Part shown: in pieces, positions 22,787 through 32,816 of the stretch
Layout: each line of letters begins with the position of its first letter
Position numbering within the stretch: position 1 is the stretch's first letter
NCBI GenBank assembly: GCA_012729335.1
Contig: JAAYDJ010000026.1
Coordinates: 1 to 64,000, forward strand
Direction of reading: 5' to 3'
DNA length: 64,000 nt
DNA from: Bacteroidales bacterium
GTDB lineage: Bacteria; Bacteroidota; Bacteroidia; Bacteroidales; Prolixibacteraceae
Made by a program: the position numbers and the translations under genes
Notes under the pieces: generated by a model
What the model was told of the DNA's origin: nothing
Databases searched by the model: none
The model's input: the letters and a program-made list of their open reading frames with translations, nothing else

Positions 22787-23137
22787 ATGGTTAACAGGAC
22801 TTGGAGTAAGGAGGAGCAAGATAAACTGCTCATGACGTTGAAAAACCGTTTCGAGCTAAACCGAAACCGCCACCCGGGTATGGAGTGGGAGCAGGTAAGG
22901 GCCAGGCTTGACAACTATCCTGAAAAACTCAGGTCTCTTCAGCACATGGAAATGAGCGGAGGGGAACCCGATGTGGTGGGAGTTCATCCTTCGGGCGGAG
23001 AAATTCTTTTTTTCGACTGTTCTGCTGAAAGTCCGGCAGGCCGCAGAAATCTGTGTTATGATCATGTTTTCGTTTATCACAATGGTGCCGGTTCATACTA
23101 CGCTGTCAGAGGATTCCGCACCCTGCTTAAAGTGTAA
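22787..23137 (+). CDS. DUF4256 family protein, apparently carrying an in-frame internal deletion
   Basis: GMEWEQVRARLDNYPEKLRSLQHMEMSGGEPDVVG...FFDCSAESPAGRRNLCYD joined directly to HVFVYHNGAGSYYAVRGFR. Confidence 0.7.
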   Translation: MVNRTWSKEEQDKLLMTLKNRFELNRNRHPGMEWEQVRARLDNYPEKLRSLQHMEMSGGEPDVVGVHPSGGEILFFDCSAESPAGRRNLCYDHVFVYHNGAGSYYAVRGFRTLLKV

Positions 23138-23148
23138 TTCCGTCTACC

Positions 23149-23781
23149 ATGTGGGCCCATACCAAGGAATCGCAGGAAAAGATCACCCCCCTTCTGGCGC
23201 TGGAATACCTGAAAGAAGGGAACCTTCGTTTTGTGAATAACCTGAAGGCTGACAGAAACTTGCTCAGGCAGGTGAACCAGACTTCCGAGGGGCAGTTTCC
23301 CTTTGCCGCCATACTGAGTTGCATCGATTCACGTACTTCTGCCGAATTGATCTTTGACCAGGGACTGGGTGATATATTCAGTATCAGGATTGCAGGCAAC
23401 ATCCTTAATGAGGATATTCTGGGCAGCATGGAATATGCTTGCAGGATAGCTGGTTCCAGGATTATCGTTGTTCTGGGTCATACCAAGTGTGGTGCCATAA
23501 TCGGGGCCTGCGACAATCTGGAATTGGGACATATCACCGGATTGGTTGCGAAAATTAAACCAGCCATTGCCAGGGAATTGACCATTACGGAAAACCGGAA
23601 CGGCCAAAATCTGGAATTGGTCAATAGGGTGGCTGCCATCAATGTCCACTACACTCTGGACCAGATCAGAGAGAGAAGCCAATTATTGCGGGATATGGAA
23701 TTAAGTGGCCGGATAATTTTGATTGGGGCGCTTTATGACATAGATAATGGCCATGTTACATTTTTTGACCAGAAACCATAG
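23149..23781 (+). CDS. Beta-class carbonic anhydrase
   Basis: SCIDSRTSAELIFDQGLGDIFSIRIAGN and VLGHTKCGAI (zinc ligands C, D/R dyad, H-x2-C). Confidence 0.95.
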   Translation: MWAHTKESQEKITPLLALEYLKEGNLRFVNNLKADRNLLRQVNQTSEGQFPFAAILSCIDSRTSAELIFDQGLGDIFSIRIAGNILNEDILGSMEYACRIAGSRIIVVLGHTKCGAIIGACDNLELGHITGLVAKIKPAIARELTITENRNGQNLELVNRVAAINVHYTLDQIRERSQLLRDMELSGRIILIGALYDIDNGHVTFFDQKP

Positions 23782-24125
23782 AATCATGCTTGCTTCATAA
23801 TGTGATAAGAAAGGGTAAAGAATTTTCAGGAGTGAATTGATCCGCGTGTGCCTTTGGTGATTTTTTACTATGTGATATGATTACAAATTCATAATATAAT
23901 TCTGAAAAAGTTGATCCTGATATCATGCAAATGTCATTTCATATCTATATCTTTGTAATGAATTCATAAAAGGGTTATTCCAATCGATATCTGATAAAAT
24001 GAAACAACTCTCTCACTTTGTAGATTGAGACATCTTATACATGTTTTGATTATTTAAGTGGGTGTTTGAAAGATTCAGAAATTAATACATTATAAGGGTA
24101 GTAATCATTTAAAAATTAAAGGAGT

Positions 24126-24437
24126 ATGAAGATCACATTGACAAACGAGCAGGTGAATTCTCTGGTTGAAACTGAAGTGGCCAAGAGGGTAGGTGATTAT
24201 CAGGAGAGTTACCGGAGGGAACTGGAAAAACTCCAGGCCCAGCTGAATGAAATGCAGGCAACGGTCAGTGCTCTGATGGGGGCTGAAATTAAAGTTGTCA
24301 AAAAGAAAAAAACCACCAATGAGGAATTTGTGGCGATGTTTGAAAATGGGATGACCAATGCCCAGATTGCCAAGGAAACTGGGTATAATCCCTCATATAT
24401 TTCCCTTAAAAGGAAAAACCTTTTCAAGAAGGACTGA
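24126..24437 (+). CDS. Small coiled-coil + helix-turn-helix protein
   Basis: TTNEEFVAMFENGMTNAQIAKETGYNPSYISLKRKNL resembles a DNA-binding HTH. Confidence 0.65.
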   Translation: MKITLTNEQVNSLVETEVAKRVGDYQESYRRELEKLQAQLNEMQATVSALMGAEIKVVKKKKTTNEEFVAMFENGMTNAQIAKETGYNPSYISLKRKNLFKKD

Positions 24438-24476
24438 TATGAATTCTGGCTCCGGCCAGATCTGGTGTAATCTTCA

Positions 24477-24523
24477 TCCCGGGGAAACGGTGTATATCAT
24501 ACCTGATTCCCCGGGAGTTTTTT
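24477..24523 (+). terminator. Inverted repeat with T-tract, probable terminator
   Basis: TCCCGGGGAA ... TTCCCCGGGA perfect 10-bp arms, 20-nt loop, then GTTTTTT. Confidence 0.55.
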
Positions 24524-24675
24524 ATAATATAACAATGTTTACCTTACGCATGGCGCATATTTAAACTTATGGAGGTTCCATCGCCTTCGGATTCCAGGTG
24601 GCCTCAGAACCATTTTCCGGTTTTGGTATTCCTGGAGTGAATAGATGTGCAACCCTGTAAGGCAGATTCAGGATA

Positions 24676-25356
24676 TCACTTGAAACGGTATCCTATTCCC
24701 GATTCCGTGACGATCATGGCAGGTTTGGAAGGGTCATCTTCCAGTTTCTTCCGGAGTTGGGCGATAAAAACCCTCAGATACTGGGATTGTTCGACATATC
24801 CGAATCCCCAGACATGTCTGAGGATGAACTGATGGGTAAGCACACGCCCGCGGTTTTGCGCTAAAAGCGCAAGAAGACTGAATTCGGTAGAGGTGAGTTT
24901 AATGATCTCATCTTTTTTTCTGACGATATGGTTGGCCAGGTCAATACTTACTTCTGCAGAGAGAATTACGGCCTCTTCTTTTTTGCTTTCTCCTGTACGG
25001 AGGGCCGCTCTGACCCGGGCCAGCAGCTCTCCCGTGCGGAATGGCTTGGTCAGGTAGTCGTTGGCTCCATTGTCCAGGGCTCTGACGATCTCCTCCTCGC
25101 TGCTGCGTACTGACAGAATCAGAACCGGTCTGGAATACCATTCCCTCAGTTTCCTGAGCAATTCCTGCCCGTCGATATCGGGAAGCCCCAGATCCAGAAT
25201 GACCAGTTCAGGATGATGCGTAGCAGCCATGATCAGTCCCTCCTTTCCGCTGGTGGTCAGAAGTGTCCTATAACCGTTGGCTGTCAGGGTGATGTCCAGC
25301 AATCTGCGGATCTGGTTCTCATCATCGATAATTAATATGATCTCTTTTTCCGGCAT
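24676..25356 (-). CDS. kdpE: KdpE-like response regulator (REC + winged helix)
   Basis: IDDENQIRRLL, LDLGLPDIDG, GANDYLTKPF; RHVWGFGYVEQSQYLRVFIAQLRKKLE. Confidence 0.9.
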   Translation of the reverse strand: MPEKEIILIIDDENQIRRLLDITLTANGYRTLLTTSGKEGLIMAATHHPELVILDLGLPDIDGQELLRKLREWYSRPVLILSVRSSEEEIVRALDNGANDYLTKPFRTGELLARVRAALRTGESKKEEAVILSAEVSIDLANHIVRKKDEIIKLTSTEFSLLALLAQNRGRVLTHQFILRHVWGFGYVEQSQYLRVFIAQLRKKLEDDPSKPAMIVTESGIGYRFK

Positions 25357-25417
25357 AGCGTCATCTTATGTGATTCACAAAGGGTGGTTGTTTTAAAGCA
25401 GGCCATCCCTGATCAGT

Positions 25418-26965
25418 TCATTCCGTATTCAGGGGGCTGCTCCATCCTGTGATGTCGGGTCGTTCCGAAGGGATAATCAGGGTGAAAACGGCCCCGCCCC
25501 CTGGCCGGTTGGCTGCGGAGATGGTCCCGTTGTGTGCGCTGACGAATCCTTTTACGATAGAAAGGCCCAATCCCAGGCCTCCGGTGTGGCTTCCTTTACC
25601 CCTGTAAAACTTGCGGAAGATATCTCTCAGTTCGTTTTCAGGGAAACCGGGCCCCTGGTCGCAGACTTCAAGCACCAGGTTGCCATGAAGGTAGTGGCAT
25701 CTGATGGTGATCTCCGATGCCGGTGGCGCATATTGTGTGGCATTATAAACCAGATTGTAGAGTACTTGTTCCATCAGACCGAAATCCATTTTTACCAGGG
25801 GCATCTCTTCTACGATTTCCACTTTCAGTGAGAAGGGTTTCAGTTCATCGGCAAGGTCTCCTGCCACTTTATTAATCAGGTCATTGATGTCGTGCCAGTT
25901 GGTACGGGGAGTGATGTGCCCGCTTTCTATCCGCGACATGTTGAGGAGGTTTTCAATTAAGCGGTTCAAACGGAGGGAGGCGGTGAAGATTTCCCGGGAG
26001 AGGGCGGTCTGCATCTTACGTGGCACCGTTGTATTGGCCATGGTATCGGATGCTCCCATGATGGTGGCCACCGGGATTCTCAGCTCATGCGAAATCGAAT
26101 TGAAGAGCGTTTTGTAGAGCCGGTCCGATTCGTGGAGAAACCTCACCATTTGTGCAGATTCAGCCAGAAATTCACGCTCAATGGCGTTGGATGCCAGTGT
26201 GATGAAGGCTTCCCAAAAAGTGTTGAGTTCTGTTTCGAAAGGATGCTCCCTGACCAATGCTACTACTCCGGGATTTAGCCGGGAACCTGTAAGCGGATAC
26301 CAGGTGTAACGGCTGTCAAAGGGTTGACTGGTGAAGGTGCCTGCTTTGCGGGAATGGGTAAACACCCACTGGGCAATCTGAAATTCCGACTCCGGAAGCT
26401 GACCGCTTCTTGCCAGTCCCACCGGTGCCCCCTGACGAGCGTCCCCCTCTCTCAGGATAAAAACCGATTCCGGGGAAAAGTAAGTGGTAATGCCTTCCGT
26501 GGCCACCCTGATGACTTCATCCATTCCGCTGGCCTTGGAGAGATCGCGTGTAAGCAGGAACAATGCATTGGTTTTCCGCTCCCGCTCCCTTGCCAGCAGT
26601 TCCTGGCGCCTTACCCGTGTGGTCAGGACTCCGCTGACTACGACAATGACGAAAAACAAACCGAAAATCAGAATATCTTCGCTCCTGTCAATCTTGAAGG
26701 TGTTGTGAGGGGGAATGAAGAAATAGTCCCAGGCCAGTGCACTCAAAGCCGAAGCCAGCAATACGGGGCCTGTTCCCAGAAAAGTGGAAAGAAAAGATAC
26801 TACAAACAGCAGGATAAAGGAAAACAGATGGTAATCACTTTCCGTGCGGAAGGAAAGACACAACAACAGGGCCACCCCTGTGATCAGAAGGGCAAGAAGG
26901 TATTGGACCCACCCCTTGGAGAGCAGAAATGCCGTTTGCTCCCGTATCCTTTTTTTGGTTTCCAT
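25418..26965 (-). CDS. KdpD-like sensor histidine kinase lacking the N-terminal KdpD/Usp region
   Basis: DUF4118-like membrane region followed by HisKA (HELRIPVATIMGASDTM) and HATPase (GLGLGLSIVKGFVSAHNG). No KdpD N-terminal sensor. Confidence 0.88.
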   Translation of the reverse strand: METKKRIREQTAFLLSKGWVQYLLALLITGVALLLCLSFRTESDYHLFSFILLFVVSFLSTFLGTGPVLLASALSALAWDYFFIPPHNTFKIDRSEDILIFGLFFVIVVVSGVLTTRVRRQELLARERERKTNALFLLTRDLSKASGMDEVIRVATEGITTYFSPESVFILREGDARQGAPVGLARSGQLPESEFQIAQWVFTHSRKAGTFTSQPFDSRYTWYPLTGSRLNPGVVALVREHPFETELNTFWEAFITLASNAIEREFLAESAQMVRFLHESDRLYKTLFNSISHELRIPVATIMGASDTMANTTVPRKMQTALSREIFTASLRLNRLIENLLNMSRIESGHITPRTNWHDINDLINKVAGDLADELKPFSLKVEIVEEMPLVKMDFGLMEQVLYNLVYNATQYAPPASEITIRCHYLHGNLVLEVCDQGPGFPENELRDIFRKFYRGKGSHTGGLGLGLSIVKGFVSAHNGTISAANRPGGGAVFTLIIPSERPDITGWSSPLNTE

Positions 26966-27012
26966 TGTGCTTTGTCAAATCAAAAGTAGCAAAAATTGTC
27001 ACGCCCATAGGC

Positions 27013-28464
27013 TCAGCTTTTCCAGAGCTCACGGGTAAACAGCATCAATACGGTATAAATCTCTAGTCTTCCGAGAAGCATGAGCCCGGAAAGGATGAGT
27101 TTCGCGGTATCGGGAATGTGGGCGTAGTTCCCCACTGGTCCCACGCTGCCCAGTCCGGGCCCGATTCCGGCCATGCAGGTAGCCACGGAACTGGCCGACA
27201 CCTGAAAATCAAGGCCATGGAGCATGATCATTATCGTCCCTGTGATGAAAACAAGAAAATAGAGGACGATGAAGCTGAGAATGGAGTTGTTCAGGGCGTC
27301 ATCGATTCCTCTTTTATTGATCTGGATACGCAGGACAGCCCCGGGATGCACCATCGTTTTGAAATAGCGTTGCAGATTCCTGAACACAATCAGGTGCCGG
27401 GCCATCTTGATGCCCCCTGCCGTAGAGCCGGTACTTCCCCCCAGGAACATGGCCAGAAAGATAATAGCCCATGCAAAAGCCGGCCATTGCATATAATCAG
27501 CCGTGGCAAAGCCCGTGCAGGAGATGATGGAAATCACCTGGAAGTAACTCTCCCTGAAGGATTCCTCCACTGGTTTCCCCATGGTGAAATGCAACGGGAA
27601 GGCAATGACCAGTCCGATGAGCAATACCACGACCATGTAAAATCTCAGCTCATCATTGGCTTTGATCCTGTTGAAGTTCCCATTGACCAGTGAAAAATGG
27701 ATCATGTAATTAATCCCCGACAAAAACATGAACAGCATGATCACATACTGGATATAGGGCGAATATTCTATGATGCTGGTGTTTTTGGGAGAGAATCCTC
27801 CGGTGGCTACAGTGCCGAAGGCGTGGCATGCACTTTCAAAGAGATTCATGCCTCCCAGCAGGAGTAGAACCATTTCAAGGAAAGTCAGGGCCAGATAGAT
27901 CATGAGTAACCTGATTCCCACCGCCTTAATCTTGGGTTGTATCTTCTCCTGAAGGGATGATTCCAGGGTGAAGAGTTGGTATCCTCCCATCTTCAGCGAG
28001 GGCATGACCAGGATTACCAGCACGATGATCCCGATACCCCCGATCCAGTGGGTCAGGCTTCGCCAAAGCAGCACCGATTTGGGCAAGGCTTCAATGTCGG
28101 TGAGAATGGAGGCCCCGGTGGTGGAAAACCCTGATATGGATTCGAATAAAGCGTCGACAAACGACGGAATGCTATGGGAAAGCAGGTAAGGCAGAGTTCC
28201 CGCCAGACTGATGATCAGCCATGAAGCGGTGACCGTCACATAGGCATCCTTCCGGGTAATCTGGACCTCATTTCTCCTCCTTCCGCTGAAGAGATGAAAC
28301 AGGAATCCCCCGGCCAGGGACACCAGGGCAGGAATCAGCAGTGGCGCCTCCTCCTCCCTGTAATACCGGGCTATCAGGGTGCAGAAAAGAAGAAAGCCAG
28401 CAACGATGAAAAGGTTGCTGCTGATCACCCTGAATATTAGCCTGAATTTTACCGGTTCACCCAT
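27013..28464 (-). CDS. trkH: TrkH/KtrB family potassium uptake protein
   Basis: SGFSTTGASI, GTVATGGFSPKN, SCTGFATADY, GGSTGSTAGGIK pore motifs. Confidence 0.95.
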   Translation of the reverse strand: MGEPVKFRLIFRVISSNLFIVAGFLLFCTLIARYYREEEAPLLIPALVSLAGGFLFHLFSGRRRNEVQITRKDAYVTVTASWLIISLAGTLPYLLSHSIPSFVDALFESISGFSTTGASILTDIEALPKSVLLWRSLTHWIGGIGIIVLVILVMPSLKMGGYQLFTLESSLQEKIQPKIKAVGIRLLMIYLALTFLEMVLLLLGGMNLFESACHAFGTVATGGFSPKNTSIIEYSPYIQYVIMLFMFLSGINYMIHFSLVNGNFNRIKANDELRFYMVVVLLIGLVIAFPLHFTMGKPVEESFRESYFQVISIISCTGFATADYMQWPAFAWAIIFLAMFLGGSTGSTAGGIKMARHLIVFRNLQRYFKTMVHPGAVLRIQINKRGIDDALNNSILSFIVLYFLVFITGTIMIMLHGLDFQVSASSVATCMAGIGPGLGSVGPVGNYAHIPDTAKLILSGLMLLGRLEIYTVLMLFTRELWKS

Positions 28465-28603
28465 TCTGATTGTTCGGGACCAACAGACAGTCCATCGGTC
28501 ATGCCGTCATGCAAAAGCACTTCTTTTATCATTTACGGCACTGCAAACTAACTACGGAATGGATTAACGCTGTATTAAGATTAACCCGAAGGGCATAAAG
28601 ATT

Positions 28604-30145
28604 TTATAAAGATGGAGATGTGGCGATAGCCAGGGCGATGCGGATCCCGTCGGCGGCGCTGGAGATAATGCCGCCGGCATAGCCACTCCCTTCTCCGGCC
28701 ATGTAAAGGTTGGTGAATCCCTCGCATTTTCCGGTTTCATCACGGATGACCTGCACCGGACTGGAGGTTTTGCTTTCAAGGCCCAGGAGGATGCCGTTTT
28801 CGTAGCCTTTCAGTTTCCTGCTGAAATCCTGAAGGCCGAGAGTCAAAGCTTCCATCACGGGGTGGGGGATCATTTCCCAGAGGGGAGCAGGGATCAGCCC
28901 CAGAGGGTAGGAGGTGTCGTGGTCCTGGACCCGGTTTTTACGGCTGAGGAAGTCGCGGATGGTGCAGAAAGGGGCCCTGTACCCCTCGCTGAATCGGTAG
29001 AAGCTCTCCTCGAGGTCCTGGAGTCTGTCGAGGGCTTCGGCGGCATTTATAGGGCTATCTGCCAGCAGGTCAGGGTGAAGACCTGCCACGCAGGCGGCAT
29101 TGGCGAACCGGCCATTGCGACGGTACAGGCTCATGCCGTTGACAATATTGGTGGTGGCATATGCGGTAGCAGGAACCACCATGCCCCCGGGGCACATACA
29201 GAAGGTAAAGACCGGAAGCTCTCCTTCGTTATTGGAGGTGAGCCGGTATTCGGCGGCTTTCACCCCCGGAAGTTTCGCTACCCCCCATTGACCCCGGTTG
29301 ATGATCTCCTGCTCATGTTCTGCCCTGAATCCCAGGGCAAAATTCTTGGTACGGAAGGGCACTCCCCGCCGCATCAGCATCCGGTAGGTCTCATACGCCG
29401 AGTGGCCCGGCGCCAGCACGAACACCGACCCCTCTAAATCCCCGGCGGTGGTCATGGCATGTTTTATCGTGCCATTTTCGACCGACAGATCTTCCAGCAG
29501 CGTTTCAAAAAGGATGGTCCCTCCCAGTTCAATGAACTCCCGCCTCAGGTTCTTCACGATGACCTTGAGGTTGTCGCTCCCCACGTGCGGATGGGTGAGG
29601 TAAAGGATCTCTTCCGGTGCTCCGGCACGCACATAGCTCTCCAGGATAAACTGTTTCTCACGTGAGATATGCTTGGACCTGGAGGTGAGTTTCCCGTCGC
29701 TGAAGGTTCCTGCACCTCCTTCCCCGAAGGCATAGTTGCTTACGGGATCAAAGAGACCTCGCTCCTCAAAACGCTGAATTCCCCGGTCTCTCTGGCCTAC
29801 TTTGCTCCCCCGCTCCACGATGGTGGTCTCAAAACCAGCACGCTGTAACACCAGAGCAGCAAAAAAACCGGCCGGACCGCTGCCCATGACCACCGCCCTG
29901 CGGTCCCTCTTCTTATACGGAATCTCCAGCGGCGCTTCCACAGGAGCCGCGCCACCCTTGATCTCGCCCGAAGTGACCGCCACACGAACCGCCCAATGGA
30001 TGTTCTCCTTCTTACGGGCATCAAGGCTTTTGTGGATGATCTGAAAGGTGAAATTCTTCAGCCGCAGCTCCTTGCTGATCCGCTGTTGAAGCATCTCCCC
30101 GCTGTAACCTGTCGGTAGTTTCAGGTCTAGTTCTTTGTAACCCAT
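28604..30145 (-). CDS. NAD(P)/FAD-dependent oxidoreductase
   Basis: VMGSGPAGFFAALVLQRAGFETTIVERG dinucleotide fold; C-terminal GEGSGYAGGIISSAADGIRIA. Confidence 0.92.
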   Translation of the reverse strand: MGYKELDLKLPTGYSGEMLQQRISKELRLKNFTFQIIHKSLDARKKENIHWAVRVAVTSGEIKGGAAPVEAPLEIPYKKRDRRAVVMGSGPAGFFAALVLQRAGFETTIVERGSKVGQRDRGIQRFEERGLFDPVSNYAFGEGGAGTFSDGKLTSRSKHISREKQFILESYVRAGAPEEILYLTHPHVGSDNLKVIVKNLRREFIELGGTILFETLLEDLSVENGTIKHAMTTAGDLEGSVFVLAPGHSAYETYRMLMRRGVPFRTKNFALGFRAEHEQEIINRGQWGVAKLPGVKAAEYRLTSNNEGELPVFTFCMCPGGMVVPATAYATTNIVNGMSLYRRNGRFANAACVAGLHPDLLADSPINAAEALDRLQDLEESFYRFSEGYRAPFCTIRDFLSRKNRVQDHDTSYPLGLIPAPLWEMIPHPVMEALTLGLQDFSRKLKGYENGILLGLESKTSSPVQVIRDETGKCEGFTNLYMAGEGSGYAGGIISSAADGIRIALAIATSPSL

Positions 30146-30295
30146 ATATGCGAATGAGGTAATTGGTATGAATGAAATAGTATGTCAGGCTGCATCCAGG
30201 GTAAAACCTTGCCTTATTCAGGAAAGGAAAAGATCACGGATAATCCTTAAAGGGCAGGCCGCAGAAGGGCTGAGAAGGGCGTATCAGGGGCGGAG

Positions 30296-32062
30296 TCAGG
30301 GCTGGGAGGAGAAGATCCTGCCCACCGGGTACCTTCGCCAGCTTTTCTCGAACCAGGGGGAGTTGTTGTAAATAAAAGCCATCTGGGCGTTGTGGCTGGC
30401 GGCAAAGGCAGGGTCAGCCGACCGCCGCTTTTCCAGCTCTTTTTTTAACTCCGGAAGCTCAGTGAGGGTCCGCAGGGCATTCTCCTCAAAGCCGTAAGGC
30501 GAAAAATACTCCCGCTGGTCCAGTACCGAGTCGTAAAAATTCCATCGGAAAAAGGAATCATTGGCTTTGGGCTCAAGCATCTCGATAATGTAGCGCATGC
30601 CTTTCTGGCGGACGGGTACGAGCCAGTCGCCGGCATAAAACCTGATCTCCTGTACCTCACTGCGGGTGGTGAAGCTGTCGTGGTAATAGTGCCCGTTATA
30701 GGGGCGCACCGCACCCTTCAGATCTTCGATATAGTCGACGGTCACCCTGATCACCGTATCGCGCAGGAGTTTCGTATGTTGGATGCGGTTCAGCGCCATC
30801 CTTTCCAGGACCGGTTTCCAGGCCTGGGGCACCACGTAGTAATCGGGAACGGGCACACTTTCGGCCGGTACATACTTATTGTAGTATCGGATGGAGTCGG
30901 TATAGGGCCGGCTGCGGTCGTACCCTTTGCGGGCCACACCGGTTACGGCGCTGACCTGCTGTTCGTCCATCTCATATCCCTTGAACTCGATCATCTGCCA
31001 GCTGGTGGAATCGAGCCTCCAGCTGAGGGGAAACTCCCTGGCCTCCATGGTTTCCCGGAGGGCTTCCTCGCGCAGTTCCCTGATCTTCTTCCCGTTTTCG
31101 GCGGTATAACCGGTCAGAAGTGTGAGAAACTGATAGACCGATTTGACCCGGTCGGGGAAAGGCTTGTATATGAGATTCTCGGTGATCATCCCCAGGGAGT
31201 GGAACAATCCGCTGTAGCCAATGGAGTAACGGGGCGATTCGAAAGTGCCCACGATGCCGCTTCGGGCATCCTCATAAAACCAGTCGACATAGGGAATCAA
31301 TTCATATTCTCCCTGTTTCATCCCGGTATAGAGGGCCGGCAGCATTTCCCGGTCGAGGAAGCGGCTGAGCGCCGGCGGGTACTGGTCAGGGTGGGGCGGA
31401 ATCAGGGTGATGCAGTACTGGTGGTCAGATCCATTGGTGGTATGGGTGTCGAGAAAAACATCGGGATCCCATTGGTGGAATATCTGCGTGAAACTGCGCG
31501 CATTTTCCGAATCGCACTTGGTGAAGTCCCGGTTGAGGTCAAGATTGGCAGCGTTGCCCCTGAATCCCGTCTCATAGGGAGTGGCCTGACCCGACCGGTT
31601 GTAGGCACTCCGGTTCAGGGCTCCACCAATGTTGTACACCGGAATAATGACCACCACCACCTCCTCGAGCCAACGGCCCATATTCTGGTGGTTGCGCAGC
31701 AAATCCCCGGCAAAGAGCAGGCTCGCATCGATCCCTTCCGGCTCACCAGGGTGAATCCCGTTGTTGACCAGCAGAACCGTCTTCCCGGAAGCCTTCACCT
31801 TCGCAGGATCAAATGTGCGGTCACTGCTGATGATGAAGGTATGCAGGGGCTTCCCGCAATCGGTCATCCCTGCCTCCACCAGAACCGCCTCCTTATACGC
31901 TTCATCGAGCAGACGAAACATGCCGATCGTCTCCTCCCATGTAGGCGAGTAGTTTTCTTCATAGCGGAGCTTTACCAGCCGCTCCTCCGGATCTGCGGCC
32001 GTCGCCAGTCCGGGCAGCAAAAGTGCCATGCCCAGAATGAAAGGAAAATATTTAAGATGCAT
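30296..32062 (-). CDS. M14 family zinc carboxypeptidase, secreted
   Basis: Signal peptide at MHLKYFPFILGMALL; NNGIHPGEPEG zinc motif; DVFLDTHTTNGSDHQ. Start refined from 32107. Confidence 0.9.
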   Translation of the reverse strand: MHLKYFPFILGMALLLPGLATAADPEERLVKLRYEENYSPTWEETIGMFRLLDEAYKEAVLVEAGMTDCGKPLHTFIISSDRTFDPAKVKASGKTVLLVNNGIHPGEPEGIDASLLFAGDLLRNHQNMGRWLEEVVVVIIPVYNIGGALNRSAYNRSGQATPYETGFRGNAANLDLNRDFTKCDSENARSFTQIFHQWDPDVFLDTHTTNGSDHQYCITLIPPHPDQYPPALSRFLDREMLPALYTGMKQGEYELIPYVDWFYEDARSGIVGTFESPRYSIGYSGLFHSLGMITENLIYKPFPDRVKSVYQFLTLLTGYTAENGKKIRELREEALRETMEAREFPLSWRLDSTSWQMIEFKGYEMDEQQVSAVTGVARKGYDRSRPYTDSIRYYNKYVPAESVPVPDYYVVPQAWKPVLERMALNRIQHTKLLRDTVIRVTVDYIEDLKGAVRPYNGHYYHDSFTTRSEVQEIRFYAGDWLVPVRQKGMRYIIEMLEPKANDSFFRWNFYDSVLDQREYFSPYGFEENALRTLTELPELKKELEKRRSADPAFAASHNAQMAFIYNNSPWFEKSWRRYPVGRIFSSQP

Positions 32063-32130
32063 TCTGTAAACCGGTTTGTTTATTATGAATTGGTGTGGAT
32101 AACTCATCTGTTCTTCTTCCTGGTCTCAGA

Positions 32131-32637
32131 CTATGGCAGTTCACTCTGCTCTTTTTTTTCCAAATTGAGATAGGAATAGGCAAATCCGTTGGTTTCATCG
32201 AAATGGTCTTCGCGGCTGGTCTCCCTCCAGTCGGAATAGTTGATTTCAGGAAACCAGGTGTCGGCGTCGAAGGGCTGGTGGACCAGCGTGAGGTAGAGCT
32301 TTCGGGCGAGAGGAAAGAACTGCCTGTAGATGGATCCCCCTCCGATCACAAAAGCCTCCTCCTCGCCTGCAACCTTTGCCATGGCTTGCTCCACGCTAAA
32401 TACCGTTTCGCATCCCGGGAAATCATCCTCCAGGTTGTCGGTGATCACGATGTTCCTTCTTCCGGGTAAGGGCCATCTGGGCAGTGACAACAGGGTATTG
32501 CGCCCCATTATAACCGGATGTCCCAGGGTAATCCTCTTGAACCTCTTCAGATCATCAGGTAGGTGGAACAACAGATCGTTATCCTTCCCGATGGCAAAAT
32601 TCTCTGCAATGGCTACGATGATGGAAATATTATTCAT
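32131..32637 (-). CDS. folA: Dihydrofolate reductase
   Basis: ISIIVAIAENFAIGKDNDLLFHLPDDLKRFKRITLGHPVIMGRNT ... FVIGGGSIYRQFFP. Confidence 0.97.
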   Translation of the reverse strand: MNNISIIVAIAENFAIGKDNDLLFHLPDDLKRFKRITLGHPVIMGRNTLLSLPRWPLPGRRNIVITDNLEDDFPGCETVFSVEQAMAKVAGEEEAFVIGGGSIYRQFFPLARKLYLTLVHQPFDADTWFPEINYSDWRETSREDHFDETNGFAYSYLNLEKKEQSELP

Positions 32638-32642
32638 AAAAT

Positions 32643-32761
32643 GAGTCTTGAGTCTGGAATCTGGAATCTTGAGTCTTGAGTCTGGAATCTGGAATCTGGA
32701 ATCTGGAATCTGGAGTCTGGAATCTGGAGTCTGGAATCTGGAATCTTGAGTCTTGAGTCTT
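32643..32761. repeat. 7-bp tandem repeat GARTCTK x17
   Basis: 17 consecutive perfect-period units of gagtctt/gagtctg/gaatctg/gaatctt. Confidence 0.97.
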
Positions 32762-32816
32762 GAGTAATGCTGCCTTCCCTGGTTTCGTTGGCACTGAGGG
32801 GCAGGTAGGGTAAGGT

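Noticed and set aside
23782-24125. Small RNA or riboswitch in the AT-rich gap before the HTH gene
   Set aside because: No convincing stable stem-loop or known motif could be read; probably a promoter/leader region.
30680-32173. 497-aa plus-strand ORF
   Set aside because: Fully antisense to a well-supported M14 carboxypeptidase with no recognisable domain; shadow ORF from high GC third positions.
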